A DNA stretch of 64,000 bases. Source: CBDBJK01 sp965206395. GTDB taxonomy: Bacteria; Chloroflexota; Dehalococcoidia; Lucifugimonadales; CATOSD01. The stretch spans positions 1-64,000 of the forward strand of contig CBDBJK010000035.1 of the NCBI GenBank assembly GCA_965206395.1. The letters run 5' to 3'. Under the pieces are notes generated by a model. It made no database searches. It was not told the origin of the DNA and worked only from the letters and a program-made list of their open reading frames with translations. A program made the translations under genes and the position numbers. Shown one piece after another: positions 8,847 to 17,394 of the stretch (positions are counted from its first letter, which is position 1; each line of letters begins with the position of its first letter).

Positions 8847-11800
8847 ATGTTCAATCCGGTCAACTCGAAAGTCGATTTCCCCGAGATGGAGCGCGACATT
8901 CTCGCGTGGTGGGAGGAACACGACATCTCGCGGAAGTATCGCGAGCGCAACAATAACGCTGACAAACGCTACTCGTTCATCGACGGGCCGATTACGGCCA
9001 ATAACCCGATGGGCGCCCACCACGCATGGGGCCGCACGTACAAAGACCTGTTTCTGCGCTTCAGAAACATGCAGGGTTACAAACAGCGTTTTCAGAACGG
9101 CTTCGATGGTCAGGGCTTGTGGATAGAGGTCGAGGTCGAAAAGGAGCTTGGCTTCAAGTCCAAGCGCGACATCGAAGCATACGGCATCGACAGGTTCGTC
9201 GAGCTATGCAAGGAGCGCGTGCGAAGGTTCGCCGACGTTATATCGCAGCAATCCATCAGGCTGGCCTACTGGATGGATTGGGACGACTCCTATCACACGA
9301 TGTCAGACGAGAATAACTACACCATCTGGCATTTCCTGAAGACCTGCCATGAACGAGGCTGGATATACGAGGGCCGCGACGTTATGCCCTGGTGTCCACG
9401 TTGCGGCACCGGCCTCTCCGAGCATGAAATCGTCACCGAGGGCTACAAGGAAATCGTGCATCCCGGCCTGTACGTGAAGTTTCCTATAACAGGGGTTGGG
9501 GGTCAGGGTTTAGGGGATGGGGAATCCTCAGACTCTGCAGCTTCGCTGCTGGTGTGGACGACGACTCCCTGGACGCTGACATCTAACGTCGCCGCTTCCG
9601 TGCATCCTGACAAGACCTACGTGAGAGTCAGACAGGGCGACGACGTGCTTTATCTGATAAAAGAGCGTCTCTCAGTGCTGCGAGGCGACTACGAGGTATT
9701 AGAAGAGATACCAGGCAGTCAGCTAGTCGGTTTGCGCTACAGCGGCCCCTTCGACGAACTTACGGCACAGCGGGGCGTGGAGCACAGGGTCATCGCGTGG
9801 GATGAGGTCAGCGAGAGCGAGGGCACGGGCATTGTGCATACGGCTCCCGGCGCGGGCAAAGAGGACTTCGCGCTCGGCAAGGAGTTGGATCTAGCAACCA
9901 TTGCGCCGCTGGACGAGCTAGGACATTTTGTCGAGGGCTTCGACTGGCTCAGCGGTCAGAGCGTGTACGAGGTTAACGATCCCATCTACGCCAGCTTGAA
10001 AGAGAAGGGTGTCTTCTATCACCTGGAGCAGTATTCGCACCGCTACCCTGTCTGCTGGCGTTGTGACTCGGAGCTTGTCTTTCGGCTGGTGGACGAGTGG
10101 TTTATATCGATGGATGAGCTACGACACAAGATAGCCGATGTCACCAAAAACATTCGCTGGATTCCCGCGTTCGGCCTCGAACGGGAGCTAGACTGGCTGC
10201 GCAATATGGATGACTGGATGATCTCCAAGAAACGCTACTGGGGTCTGGCCCTGCCAATCTACAAGTGCGAGTGCGGCCATTTCGAGATCATGGGCAGCGA
10301 GGACGAGCTAGAGGAGAGAGCCGTCGAGGGCTGGGACGAATTCAAGGGCCATTCGCCACACCGACCCTGGATCGACGCCGTAAAGATCGAGTGCCCTGAC
10401 TGCGGGGCCAGAGTCTCGCGCATAGCAGACGTGGGTAACCCCTGGCTGGACGCTGGCATCGTGACGTTCTCGACGCTCAAGTATCGACACGATAAGGACT
10501 ACTGGCGGGAGTGGTTCCCTGCCGACTGGATTTCGGAGAGCTTTCCGGGCCAGTTCCGTAACTGGTTTTACTCGCTGCTCACGATGAGCGCGGCGCTTGA
10601 GAGTTCCGAGCCAACCGGCACGGTCTTCAGCTACGCCCTGATGCGAGACGAAAAGGGCGAGGAGATGCACAAGAGCAAGGGGAACGCCATTTGGTTCGAG
10701 GACGCCGCCGAAAGCATGGGCGTCGATGCTATGCGCTGGCTGTTCTCACGTCATAATCCGGCTGCCAACATCAGCTTCGGTTTCGGTACTGCCGACGAGG
10801 TGCGTCGCCGTTTCTTGATTCCGCTGTGGAACGTCTACTCCTTCTTTGTCACCTATGCCAACATCGACCAGTACGACTCTTCGGCGCAAGCACCGGAAAT
10901 CGAGCAGAGGCCGGAGCTTGACAGGTGGATAATCTCGGAGCTAAACAGCCTCGTCGCGGAGGTAACCGACGCGCTGGAAAATTTCGAGCCTGATAGCGCG
11001 AGCCGTGCCGTCGAGGGCTTCGTCGAGTACCTCTCGAACTGGTACGTTCGCCGCAGCCGACGACGCTTCTGGAAGAGCGACACCGACGATGACAAGCTCT
11101 CCGCCTATGCGACGCTGTACGAGTGCCTGGTCACACTCACGAAGCTGCTGGCCCCGTTCATGCCCTTTTTGACCGAGTCCATGTACCAGAACCTTGTTCC
11201 CCAACAGGCGGGCGGCAAAGAGAGCGTTCACCTGGACTCGTATCCGTTGGCGGACACATCGAAAATCGACCAGCAGCTATCGGAGGCGACACGACTGGCG
11301 ATGCGACTCTCTAGCATGGGACGCGCGGCTCGGAGCAAGGCGGGACTTAAAGTACGACAGCCTCTTGAGAAGGCGCTTGTGAAGCTTCGGACTCTAGAGG
11401 AGGCGCAGCTACTTGAGCACGTAATTCCTCAGGTGCAGGACGAGCTTAACGTGAAGGACATCGTTGCCTTCTCGGACGAGACCGAGGTCCTGGAGTTCAA
11501 GGTGCAGGCCAACATGCCCATTCTGGGGCCGAAGTATGGCATGGAGCTTCATAACATCATTGCGGGTCTCAGTGCCGCAAACCCGACGGAGATTTACACT
11601 CAGGTCAGCGCGGGGAACAGCGTGGATGTCGAAGGCTACGATCTAGAGCCGGATGAAATCCTGGTAAGCAGCACGGACAAAGAGGGCTATTCGGTGGCTT
11701 CAGAAGGCGGCTACACTCTGGCCGTTGCCACAGAGGTCAGCGCGGAGCTTGCCCTGGAAGGTCTGGCGCGGGAGCTTGTGCACCGTATCCAGAACATGCG

Positions 11801-12011
11801 ACGCTCCGCAGAATTCGACATTGCGGATTACATCGTGACCTACTACCAGGGCAGCCCTGAGCTTGACGAGGTAATGTCTGTTCACGGCGACTACATCCAG
11901 CGTGAAACGCTCTCACGTCAAATCGTCAAAGGCCAGCCGCCGGAGGACGCCTACACCGAGAGCCACAAGGTAGAGGGGCTTGAGTTAACTATCGGCGTAA
12001 AGAGAGAGTAG
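8847..12011 (+). CDS. ileS: Isoleucyl-tRNA synthetase with GxHH motif
   Basis: A 1054-residue cytoplasmic enzyme that attaches isoleucine to tRNA-Ile. AGGAG lies shortly before ATG 8847. The class I signature reads PMGAHHAWG at residues 54-62, so the usual H-x-G-H is replaced by G-x-H-H. The editing domain includes WTTTPWTLTSNVA (about 230). Zinc-type pairs CPRCG, CWRCD, CECG and CPDCG lie along the protein. The KMSKS loop reads MHKSKGN (about 606). A long C-terminal tRNA-binding region fits the IleRS2 type. It lies third after an isoleucine T-box whose terminator is 1.5 kb upstream. A separate promoter before ileS cannot be excluded. Confidence 0.97.
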   Translation: MFNPVNSKVDFPEMERDILAWWEEHDISRKYRERNNNADKRYSFIDGPITANNPMGAHHAWGRTYKDLFLRFRNMQGYKQRFQNGFDGQGLWIEVEVEKELGFKSKRDIEAYGIDRFVELCKERVRRFADVISQQSIRLAYWMDWDDSYHTMSDENNYTIWHFLKTCHERGWIYEGRDVMPWCPRCGTGLSEHEIVTEGYKEIVHPGLYVKFPITGVGGQGLGDGESSDSAASLLVWTTTPWTLTSNVAASVHPDKTYVRVRQGDDVLYLIKERLSVLRGDYEVLEEIPGSQLVGLRYSGPFDELTAQRGVEHRVIAWDEVSESEGTGIVHTAPGAGKEDFALGKELDLATIAPLDELGHFVEGFDWLSGQSVYEVNDPIYASLKEKGVFYHLEQYSHRYPVCWRCDSELVFRLVDEWFISMDELRHKIADVTKNIRWIPAFGLERELDWLRNMDDWMISKKRYWGLALPIYKCECGHFEIMGSEDELEERAVEGWDEFKGHSPHRPWIDAVKIECPDCGARVSRIADVGNPWLDAGIVTFSTLKYRHDKDYWREWFPADWISESFPGQFRNWFYSLLTMSAALESSEPTGTVFSYALMRDEKGEEMHKSKGNAIWFEDAAESMGVDAMRWLFSRHNPAANISFGFGTADEVRRRFLIPLWNVYSFFVTYANIDQYDSSAQAPEIEQRPELDRWIISELNSLVAEVTDALENFEPDSASRAVEGFVEYLSNWYVRRSRRRFWKSDTDDDKLSAYATLYECLVTLTKLLAPFMPFLTESMYQNLVPQQAGGKESVHLDSYPLADTSKIDQQLSEATRLAMRLSSMGRAARSKAGLKVRQPLEKALVKLRTLEEAQLLEHVIPQVQDELNVKDIVAFSDETEVLEFKVQANMPILGPKYGMELHNIIAGLSAANPTEIYTQVSAGNSVDVEGYDLEPDEILVSSTDKEGYSVASEGGYTLAVATEVSAELALEGLARELVHRIQNMRRSAEFDIADYIVTYYQGSPELDEVMSVHGDYIQRETLSRQIVKGQPPEDAYTESHKVEGLELTIGVKRE

Positions 12012-12023
12012 GGTGATAAATAA

Positions 12024-12057
12024 GTAGGGGCGTCCTTCCGCGGAAGGACGCCCCTAC
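12024..12057. terminator. 34-bp perfect palindrome between convergent genes
   Basis: GTAGGGGCGTCCTTCCG followed directly by its exact reverse complement. It lies between the ends of ileS and the leftward MFS gene, where it could stop transcription both ways, but no T-run follows on either strand. A degenerate copy is at 49995-50035, and the CCTTCCGCGGAAGG centre recurs near 80 and 17220. Confidence 0.6.
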
Positions 12058-12076
12058 AAGGAATTACTTGTCTGTG

Positions 12077-13657
12077 TTAATCGGCGCTACTACCAATCGG
12101 TAGCATTTCAACTGTCTCTTGAACCAGGCCAGGGTCGTGGGCGGGCATAAACCTGACGACGACCAGAGCGCCGACGAAGGCTATTGACGCCGCAACAACC
12201 ATAGCGATGCCGAAGCCGTCGAGGAACGCGCCGTTTGCGGCTGTGATGAGTGCGTCGCCAGCAGAACCTCCAAGGTTCGCCGCGACCTGCATCGCCGCGC
12301 CCAGGGAATTCGCCGCCGCCTCCGCGTCATCAGCCGATAGTGAGACGACTGCGTTGGTGACGGAAGACCCGTACGTCGACGTGAAGACCGACCCCATAAT
12401 GCCGATGCCGAGCGCACCGCCGACGTTGCGCGTAACATCGTTGAGGGCTGAACCGACTCCTGCATTCGCCTCCGGGACTGAACCCATCACTGCGTCGGTG
12501 GCGGGAGCCATCGTCGTGCCCATGCCAAAGCCAAGAAAGACCAATCCGACCGCGGTTATCCAGTAGGCAGTGGCCACATCAAGGAACGCAAAGGCTGTCA
12601 GCGTCGAGCCGATGACCACCAGGCCTCCGGTCACTACGCTCTTGGTGCCCAGCTTGCTGGCGAGAAGTGGACTGCTCCCGCCACCGACCATGAATCCCAG
12701 GGCAAGCGGCACCATGCCCAGTCCTGCCTCAAGCGGCGTAAACCCGCGCACCAGTTGGAGATATTGTGTGAAGAGGAATATCATCCCCAACAGCGCCAGG
12801 AATGAGAAGCTAATACCAATTGCCCCGGACGAGAGGCGAGCGCTGCGAAAGAGCCGGATGTCGAGCATCGGATGGTCTGACCGAAGCTCGTAGAGGGCGA
12901 AAGCAATGCCGAGCGCGAGTGAGACCGCGAAGCCGCCCAGAACCAATGGATTCAGCCAGCCTTGCTCAGGGGCCTCGATGATGGAGTACAGAAGGATCGA
13001 CAGTGCCGCCGTGGAGAGAATAGCGCCGAGGATGTCGATTTTGCGAGGGGCAGGGTCACGGCTATCCGGTACTAGCAGAAATCCTGCGGCCAGAACGACA
13101 GCGACTATAGGGATGTTTATCAGAAAGACGGAGCCCCACCAGAGGCTTTCGAGCAGCCATCCACCGACGACCATGCCCATAGGCACGCCTATTCCGGCGA
13201 CGGCGCTCCAGATGCCGATGGCCTTGGCGCGTTCCTCGCGCGGAAATACGTCAACTATGATAGAAAGCGTCGCGGGCATTATCATTGCGCCGCCCACTCC
13301 CATGAAGGCCCGCGCCACGATTAGCTGCCCGGTCGTCTGCGAGTAGGCGGAGGCCAGGCTAGCGATACCGAAAGCGACGAGTCCCGCTTGCAACATCCGC
13401 TTTCTTCCGAAGCGGTCGCCCAGAAACCCCATCGTCAGGAGTAGCCCCGCGAAGACGAGGATATACGATGACACTATCCACTGAAGGCCGGACGCCGAAG
13501 CGCCCAGGTCTCGTTGAAGTGTCGGAATGGCGACGTTAAGTATTGTGGTGTCTACGGCGATAAGGACGAGGCTCAGGGATAGTACGATAAGCGTCCACCA
13601 CCGCAGCCTGTATTTGCGCGATGTCTCGCCCTCTTGCTGTGTCGATATACTGTTCAA
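12077..13657 (-). CDS. DHA2-type MFS drug/proton antiporter (14 TM)
   Basis: A 526-residue inner-membrane exporter of the EmrB/QacA group. Fourteen hydrophobic segments are apparent. Motif A reads GFLGDRFGRKRML after segment 2, motif B ARAFMGVGGAMIMPAT in segment 4, and motif C-like glycine/proline residues occur in WSAVAGIGVPMGMVVGG. Such pumps export hydrophobic drugs or dyes with proton import. The start ATG 13657 is preceded by AGGAGAAAC. A TGACTGA-ACA-TCAGTCA palindrome lies at 13728-13744, upstream of the start, and a TetR gene lies further upstream beyond an IS, so the pump is probably repressed by that TetR. Confidence 0.93.
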   Translation of the reverse strand: MNSISTQQEGETSRKYRLRWWTLIVLSLSLVLIAVDTTILNVAIPTLQRDLGASASGLQWIVSSYILVFAGLLLTMGFLGDRFGRKRMLQAGLVAFGIASLASAYSQTTGQLIVARAFMGVGGAMIMPATLSIIVDVFPREERAKAIGIWSAVAGIGVPMGMVVGGWLLESLWWGSVFLINIPIVAVVLAAGFLLVPDSRDPAPRKIDILGAILSTAALSILLYSIIEAPEQGWLNPLVLGGFAVSLALGIAFALYELRSDHPMLDIRLFRSARLSSGAIGISFSFLALLGMIFLFTQYLQLVRGFTPLEAGLGMVPLALGFMVGGGSSPLLASKLGTKSVVTGGLVVIGSTLTAFAFLDVATAYWITAVGLVFLGFGMGTTMAPATDAVMGSVPEANAGVGSALNDVTRNVGGALGIGIMGSVFTSTYGSSVTNAVVSLSADDAEAAANSLGAAMQVAANLGGSAGDALITAANGAFLDGFGIAMVVAASIAFVGALVVVRFMPAHDPGLVQETVEMLPIGSSAD

Positions 13658-13727
13658 GGTTTCTCCTTCTGTTCTGACCTGTCAGGCTACGATAATTTCC
13701 TTTGCCTGTTGATTTCCATGATTCCAA

Positions 13728-13744
13728 TGACTGAACATCAGTCA
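13728..13744. promoter_or_regulatory. TetR-type operator
   Basis: Perfect inverted repeat TGACTGA-ACA-TCAGTCA, 71 bases before the MFS start. Near-identical palindromes lie at 14738, at the tetR start (15417) and beside the MMPL locus (55193, 55278). Confidence 0.7.
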
Positions 13745-13775
13745 GTTACTTGCAAAAAAACTTGCGATCTTCTTA

Positions 13776-14655
13776 GAGCGTCTAACAAAACCTAATAAAA
13801 GGGGTTAGAATCTGGACATTCTCTGGAGGAGGATGACCTAATGTCTAAGCCCCTTGTAAGCGATGAATTCTGGGAACTGGTGCAACCTTTACTGCCGCCA
13901 CAACCACCGAAGCCGAAAGGAGGAAGGCCCAGGATACCTGACAGACAGGTCCTAAGTGGGATACTGTTCGTGCTAAAGACAGGCATTGGCTGGGAAGACC
14001 TACCCAAGGAGATGGACTGTGGCAGTGGGATGACCTGCTGGAGGCGCCTCAGAGATTGGCACCAGTCGGGAGTCTGGGAGCGCATCCACTTGGTATGCCT
14101 TGAGCGCCTGCAAGCAGCTGAGCGCATAGACTGGACTCGCGCAGTGCTGGACAGTGCTTCAGTGCGAGCAGTTTTTGGGGGCAGAAAACAGGCCCCAACC
14201 CCACGGACAGGGCGAAGGCGGGTAGCAAGCATCATATCATAACCGATGCCCAGGGCATTCCACTGGCGGTCAGGTTGACTGGCGCGAACGCTCACGATGT
14301 CACCCAAGCCCTTGAGTTGGTGGATGCCATACCTGCTGTCAAGGGCAAGCGAGGCAGGCCTCGCAAGCGTCCTCTTCAGGCGCAGGGAGACAGAGGGTAT
14401 GACTCTGAGCCTGTTCGCAAGGAGTTGAAGAAGCGACATATCTGGCCGCTGCTGGCCAAGCGAGGTGAGCCGCATGGCAGCGGGTTGGGTGTGCATAGAT
14501 GGGTGGTTGAGAGAAGCCTGAGTTGGCTTCATCAGTTCCGACGCTTACGGGTTCGATATGAGCGCAGGGCAGACATACATGAGGCTTTCTTGGCCATAGG
14601 TTGTGCCATCATCTGCTCTCGCTTTCTGTTCCAATAATGGTTTTGTTAGACGCTC
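13776..14655 (+). mobile_element. IS5-family (IS427-like) element, copy 1
   Basis: An 880-bp element with perfect 17-bp terminal inverted repeats GAGCGTCTAACAAAACC and a TTA target duplication (13773-13775 and 14656-14658). It encodes one DDE transposase in two overlapping frames. A second copy lies at 40805-41680, and the same ends flank a MITE at 63062-63226. It is inserted between tetR and the MFS gene, separating two operators. Confidence 0.95.
13841..14637 (+). CDS. IS5-family transposase, -1 frameshift product
   Basis: GGAGGAGG precedes ATG 13841. The first frame (to 14242) holds the N-terminal helix region and WTRAVLDSASVRAV with the first catalytic Asp. At the run TTTTTGGGGG (14172-14181) a -1 shift leads into the second frame, which continues KTGPNPTDRAKAGSKHHI, then QGDRGYDSEPVRKEL with the second Asp, and VVERSLSWLHQFRRL with the catalytic Glu. 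The fused length is about 265 residues, as usual for the IS427 group, in which programmed frameshifting is known. This copy appears intact. Confidence 0.88.
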
Positions 14656-14737
14656 TTATTACATAGTCATTGTCGTTGATGCACTTCTCCTCAACTGCAT
14701 CGGGTGTCCTCTCCTTTCTCAAGTTCTGGTTATTTAT

Positions 14738-14754
14738 TGACTGAACGTCAGTCA
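14738..14754. promoter_or_regulatory. TetR-type operator
   Basis: Inverted repeat TGACTGA-ACG-TCAGTCA, lying just after the tetR stop. Before the IS insertion it would have been close to the 13728 site in the tetR-MFS gap, giving a double operator. Confidence 0.65.
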
Positions 14755-14772
14755 TGGAGGTACAAAAAAATA

Positions 14773-15372
14773 TCAGTGGCGAACGAAGGCGTTGACTACC
14801 AATTCTTCCATGGCTTCGCCGATCCGTTGGGCATCGCCTTCACTGCCATGGGCGTGGGCTTCGTACATGGCGCTCGACATCATCGCCATGAGCAATCGCA
14901 CGGCGATATCGGGGTCAATGGGAATCATCTCGCCTGAATCGATGGCCCGACGAAACATCGCCACCATCCCTGCAACAAGCGGATGGTTCTCGACTCTCAT
15001 CCTTTCCTTCATTTCATTGCCAACGGATTCGGCGCTCACGTGAAGGAGCTTGCACAGGTCTGGATTCTCGTGGGCAACCTGGAACCCGTTTTTCACAAGC
15101 ATCCTTAGATGCTCCTCAAAGGACATGTTCGCGTCATAAGCGGCCATAAGCCTGCGGACAAGCTCCTGCATGACCTGCTGACCAAGTTCTATGATAACGT
15201 CCTTCTTGGATCGGAAGTACAGGTAGAAGGTGCCCTGCGCGACATTCGCCTCCTTCACGATGTCGGAGACAGTCGTATTTTCATATCCTTTCTCGTCCAG
15301 CACCTTGCGTGCGGCCTTGAGGATTTGCTCCCTGCGAACCGCTTCGCTCTCTGTTCTCCTAGATGTGGTCAA
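14773..15372 (-). CDS. TetR/AcrR-family repressor
   Basis: A repressor of about 199 residues. The N-terminal helix-turn-helix reads ILKAARKVLDEKGYENTTVS, then DIVKEANVAQGTFYLYFRSK, typical of TetR DNA-binding domains; the C-terminal half is a helical ligand pocket (LRMLVKNGFQVAHENPDLC and so on). TTG 15372 is the likely start since GGAG lies just upstream; the longer frame to 15423 would run into the operator. It is transcribed toward the MFS pump, with which it was probably co-regulated before IS insertion. The operator at 15417 suggests it represses itself. Confidence 0.9.
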   Translation of the reverse strand: MTTSRRTESEAVRREQILKAARKVLDEKGYENTTVSDIVKEANVAQGTFYLYFRSKKDVIIELGQQVMQELVRRLMAAYDANMSFEEHLRMLVKNGFQVAHENPDLCKLLHVSAESVGNEMKERMRVENHPLVAGMVAMFRRAIDSGEMIPIDPDIAVRLLMAMMSSAMYEAHAHGSEGDAQRIGEAMEELVVNAFVRH

Positions 15373-15416
15373 TCTTTCATCTCCAAGATTACAAACAAAA
15401 CATAAGGTTATTATGA

Positions 15417-15431
15417 ATGACAATCAGTCAT
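15417..15431. promoter_or_regulatory. TetR autoregulatory operator
   Basis: ATGAC-AAT-CAGTCAT, 45 bases upstream of the TTG start of tetR. It shares half-sites with the palindromes at 13728 and 14738 and is nearly identical to those at 55193 and 55278. Confidence 0.6.
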
Positions 15432-15757
15432 TTGTCAAGAGCCATGACACAAAATCAATTTGAAGCCTGTATTTCCTCGATGAGAGACCCCTGAAAATTG
15501 CTTCAATATCTATTGTTATCTGCTTCACAAACCCGATTTCACTACGAAAAGAGTTGTGATATGCCGCACAATGTTGACAGTCCCGCAAAGGCGATGCTAC
15601 GCTTCCAGCGTCCATAATATAACTTCACTTTTGACAAGAAGCTCCGAGTTTTCTCATGAGCGGGCTGTTTAATTCGGCACGCTCCTTTATGCTTATGCTT
15701 TCTTGAGAAACGACGAGGCTCGATAGTGACGAATTAAACCTGAAAGAGGCGTTGTGT

Positions 15758-16594
15758 ATGGCTCAATCTATTCCTCAACTGAACGATGGAGAACAAACGG
15801 TGTTCTTCCAGGCGGGCGGCGAATGGTGTTTTCTGCGTACGCCGTCTGGCTACCAGGCCAACCCTGTGCAGGGAAATGCTGTGCCCTGCGTCATACATTG
15901 TCATGGAAATGAGGGATACGTTCGGGACGGCGAAGCAGACTGGCTAGATGTCGAAATCAGAAGCGTCTTCGTGCGCACGCTCGTTAACGCCGGAATCGCC
16001 GTAAGCGGCTCACATGCGACAGGCAACCACTGGGGCACGCCTTCGGCTGTCGCGGCTAACGCGGCGCTTTATAACGCCCTGGTAGGCGAGGCTAACGTTG
16101 ACAAGGAGCGCATGGGTCTGATGGGTGGAGGACTTGGAGGCGCTCTCGTTTGGAATTCCGTAACTGGCCCGCTGGCGGGAAGAATTCGCGCCGCCGTGCT
16201 TCAGCAAGCCGTCCTCTCCCATGATAGCATCGTGCGCAACCACAAGTTCAAGGACCAGCTTCTGGAAGCGTACGGCGTTCCAGCCGACGCCCCGGACGAT
16301 CTCGCCGTATCAAGTCTGGCCTATAATGACCCGCTGAACAGGACGCGGCTGTTGGCGTCCCAAAATGGCACGAAAACCGCCTCCCTTCTTCCTGAAGTGT
16401 TGTTTGTTCACGGCGACGTGGACGAGAACATACTTTTCGAAGAGAACCCGATAGCCCTATCAAAAGAGCTAGACGCCTTTGGTGGAGCTTACTCCTTTCA
16501 GATCTATCAAGGCGTCGGTCACGCGACCTACGACCTGGGGGAGATTGCAGCAAAGGACATCACCGATTTCTTCAAGAGAACGTTCGCGCTCTGA
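15758..16594 (+). CDS. Alpha/beta-hydrolase-fold protein lacking the nucleophile Ser
   Basis: A protein of about 278 residues with the layout of an alpha/beta hydrolase. It shows an oxyanion-side VIHCHGNEGY, a nucleophile elbow that reads GLMGGGLGGALV (Gly where Ser is expected), an acid-turn LFVHGDVDEN and a final YQGVGHATYD with His. ATG 15758 follows GAAAGAGG. Missing Ser implies no classical esterase or peptidase activity, unless the alignment is misjudged. The next gene, a cyclic-nucleotide-binding protein, starts 18 bases later, so the two form an operon. Confidence 0.7.
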   Translation: MAQSIPQLNDGEQTVFFQAGGEWCFLRTPSGYQANPVQGNAVPCVIHCHGNEGYVRDGEADWLDVEIRSVFVRTLVNAGIAVSGSHATGNHWGTPSAVAANAALYNALVGEANVDKERMGLMGGGLGGALVWNSVTGPLAGRIRAAVLQQAVLSHDSIVRNHKFKDQLLEAYGVPADAPDDLAVSSLAYNDPLNRTRLLASQNGTKTASLLPEVLFVHGDVDENILFEENPIALSKELDAFGGAYSFQIYQGVGHATYDLGEIAAKDITDFFKRTFAL

Positions 16595-16612
16595 TAGTGA
16601 CACGGAGAAGCC

Positions 16613-17104
16613 ATGATCAAGGGCATTGATCTACTGCAACAGAATGAGCTATTTGGGTCGCTCACAGAAGAGGAGCTTTTCAGGCTTGCACCGCTGTGCT
16701 CTGATTTCGTGGCTATCGAAGACTCGGTGGTGTTCAGCGAGGGTCGCACTGCCTCCCACTTGTACATCGTCAAAGAGGGCAAAGTCGCGCTTCAAAGGGC
16801 GATTCGAGTGCCGCACGGCAGAAACTCGCGCCGCACGACTGTGACGTTGTGCTACCCCGGCGAAATAGTAGGCTGGTCGGCGCTCGCGGAGCCGTACAAG
16901 TACACCCTCTCGGCAGTTGCCTGGGAGACCAGCAGGCTAATAAGCATCGACTCCAAGATGCTGAGAAAGGCGCTGGACGCCGACGCCGAGACCGGGTACA
17001 AGGTGATGAAGTCACTCTCAGCGATAATGTCTCGCAGGCTGAAGCACACCACCGAGTCGCTTATCGGCGAGCTTGAACGCTTTCTCGCCGGAGCCAGGGC
17101 GTAG
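16613..17104 (+). CDS. Stand-alone cyclic-nucleotide-binding (Crp-like) domain protein
   Basis: A 163-residue protein made almost only of a cNMP-binding beta-barrel: LLQQNELFGSLTEEELFRL start, SHLYIVKEGKVALQRA, and PGEIVGWSALAEPYKYTLSA around the phosphate cassette, ending in a C-helix. No helix-turn-helix follows, so it is not a normal Crp/Fnr transcription factor and probably works through protein contacts. The ribosome site GGAGAAG precedes ATG 16613. It is co-transcribed with the hydrolase-like gene upstream. Confidence 0.85.
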   Translation: MIKGIDLLQQNELFGSLTEEELFRLAPLCSDFVAIEDSVVFSEGRTASHLYIVKEGKVALQRAIRVPHGRNSRRTTVTLCYPGEIVGWSALAEPYKYTLSAVAWETSRLISIDSKMLRKALDADAETGYKVMKSLSAIMSRRLKHTTESLIGELERFLAGARA

Positions 17105-17150
17105 AACGGTTAGTCCCCGCTCATCTACGCCTTTGATTGGTTGATAAGGG

Positions 17151-17345
17151 CAGGTAAATTCCATATACGCCACGATGTGCGTGCTGCGATGCCTCAGACT
17201 TCACACTCGTTCCCCCTCTCTGTCCTTCCGCGGAAGGAGAGAGCGCGCCGTAGATCGACGCTATGCCCCAAATGGCCTGGGGGTGAGGTCGTCACGTCGC
17301 CTGGCAGAATCACGTATTTCTATTCCACATACCTACCCCCTCCCA
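17151..17345. repeat. About 200-bp composite repeat, copy 2
   Basis: It has the same block order as 3604-3815: GCAGGTAAATTCCATATACG, GCCACGATGTG, CAGACTTCACAC, a CCTTCCGCGGAAGG palindrome in a CTCTC/GAGAG stem, GGGGGTGAGGTCG, and CACGTATTTCTATTCCACA. It fills the gap between two convergent genes. Confidence 0.65.
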
Positions 17346-17394
17346 ACAATGCGAAGGCTAGGACTGGGGTAGCTTGGCAATCATGCGGAGGCGA

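Noticed and set aside
172..16594. Antisense ORFs of 60-130 codons inside ileS, the kinase and MFS genes
   Set aside because: They are shadow frames of GC-rich coding regions with no ribosome sites or motifs.
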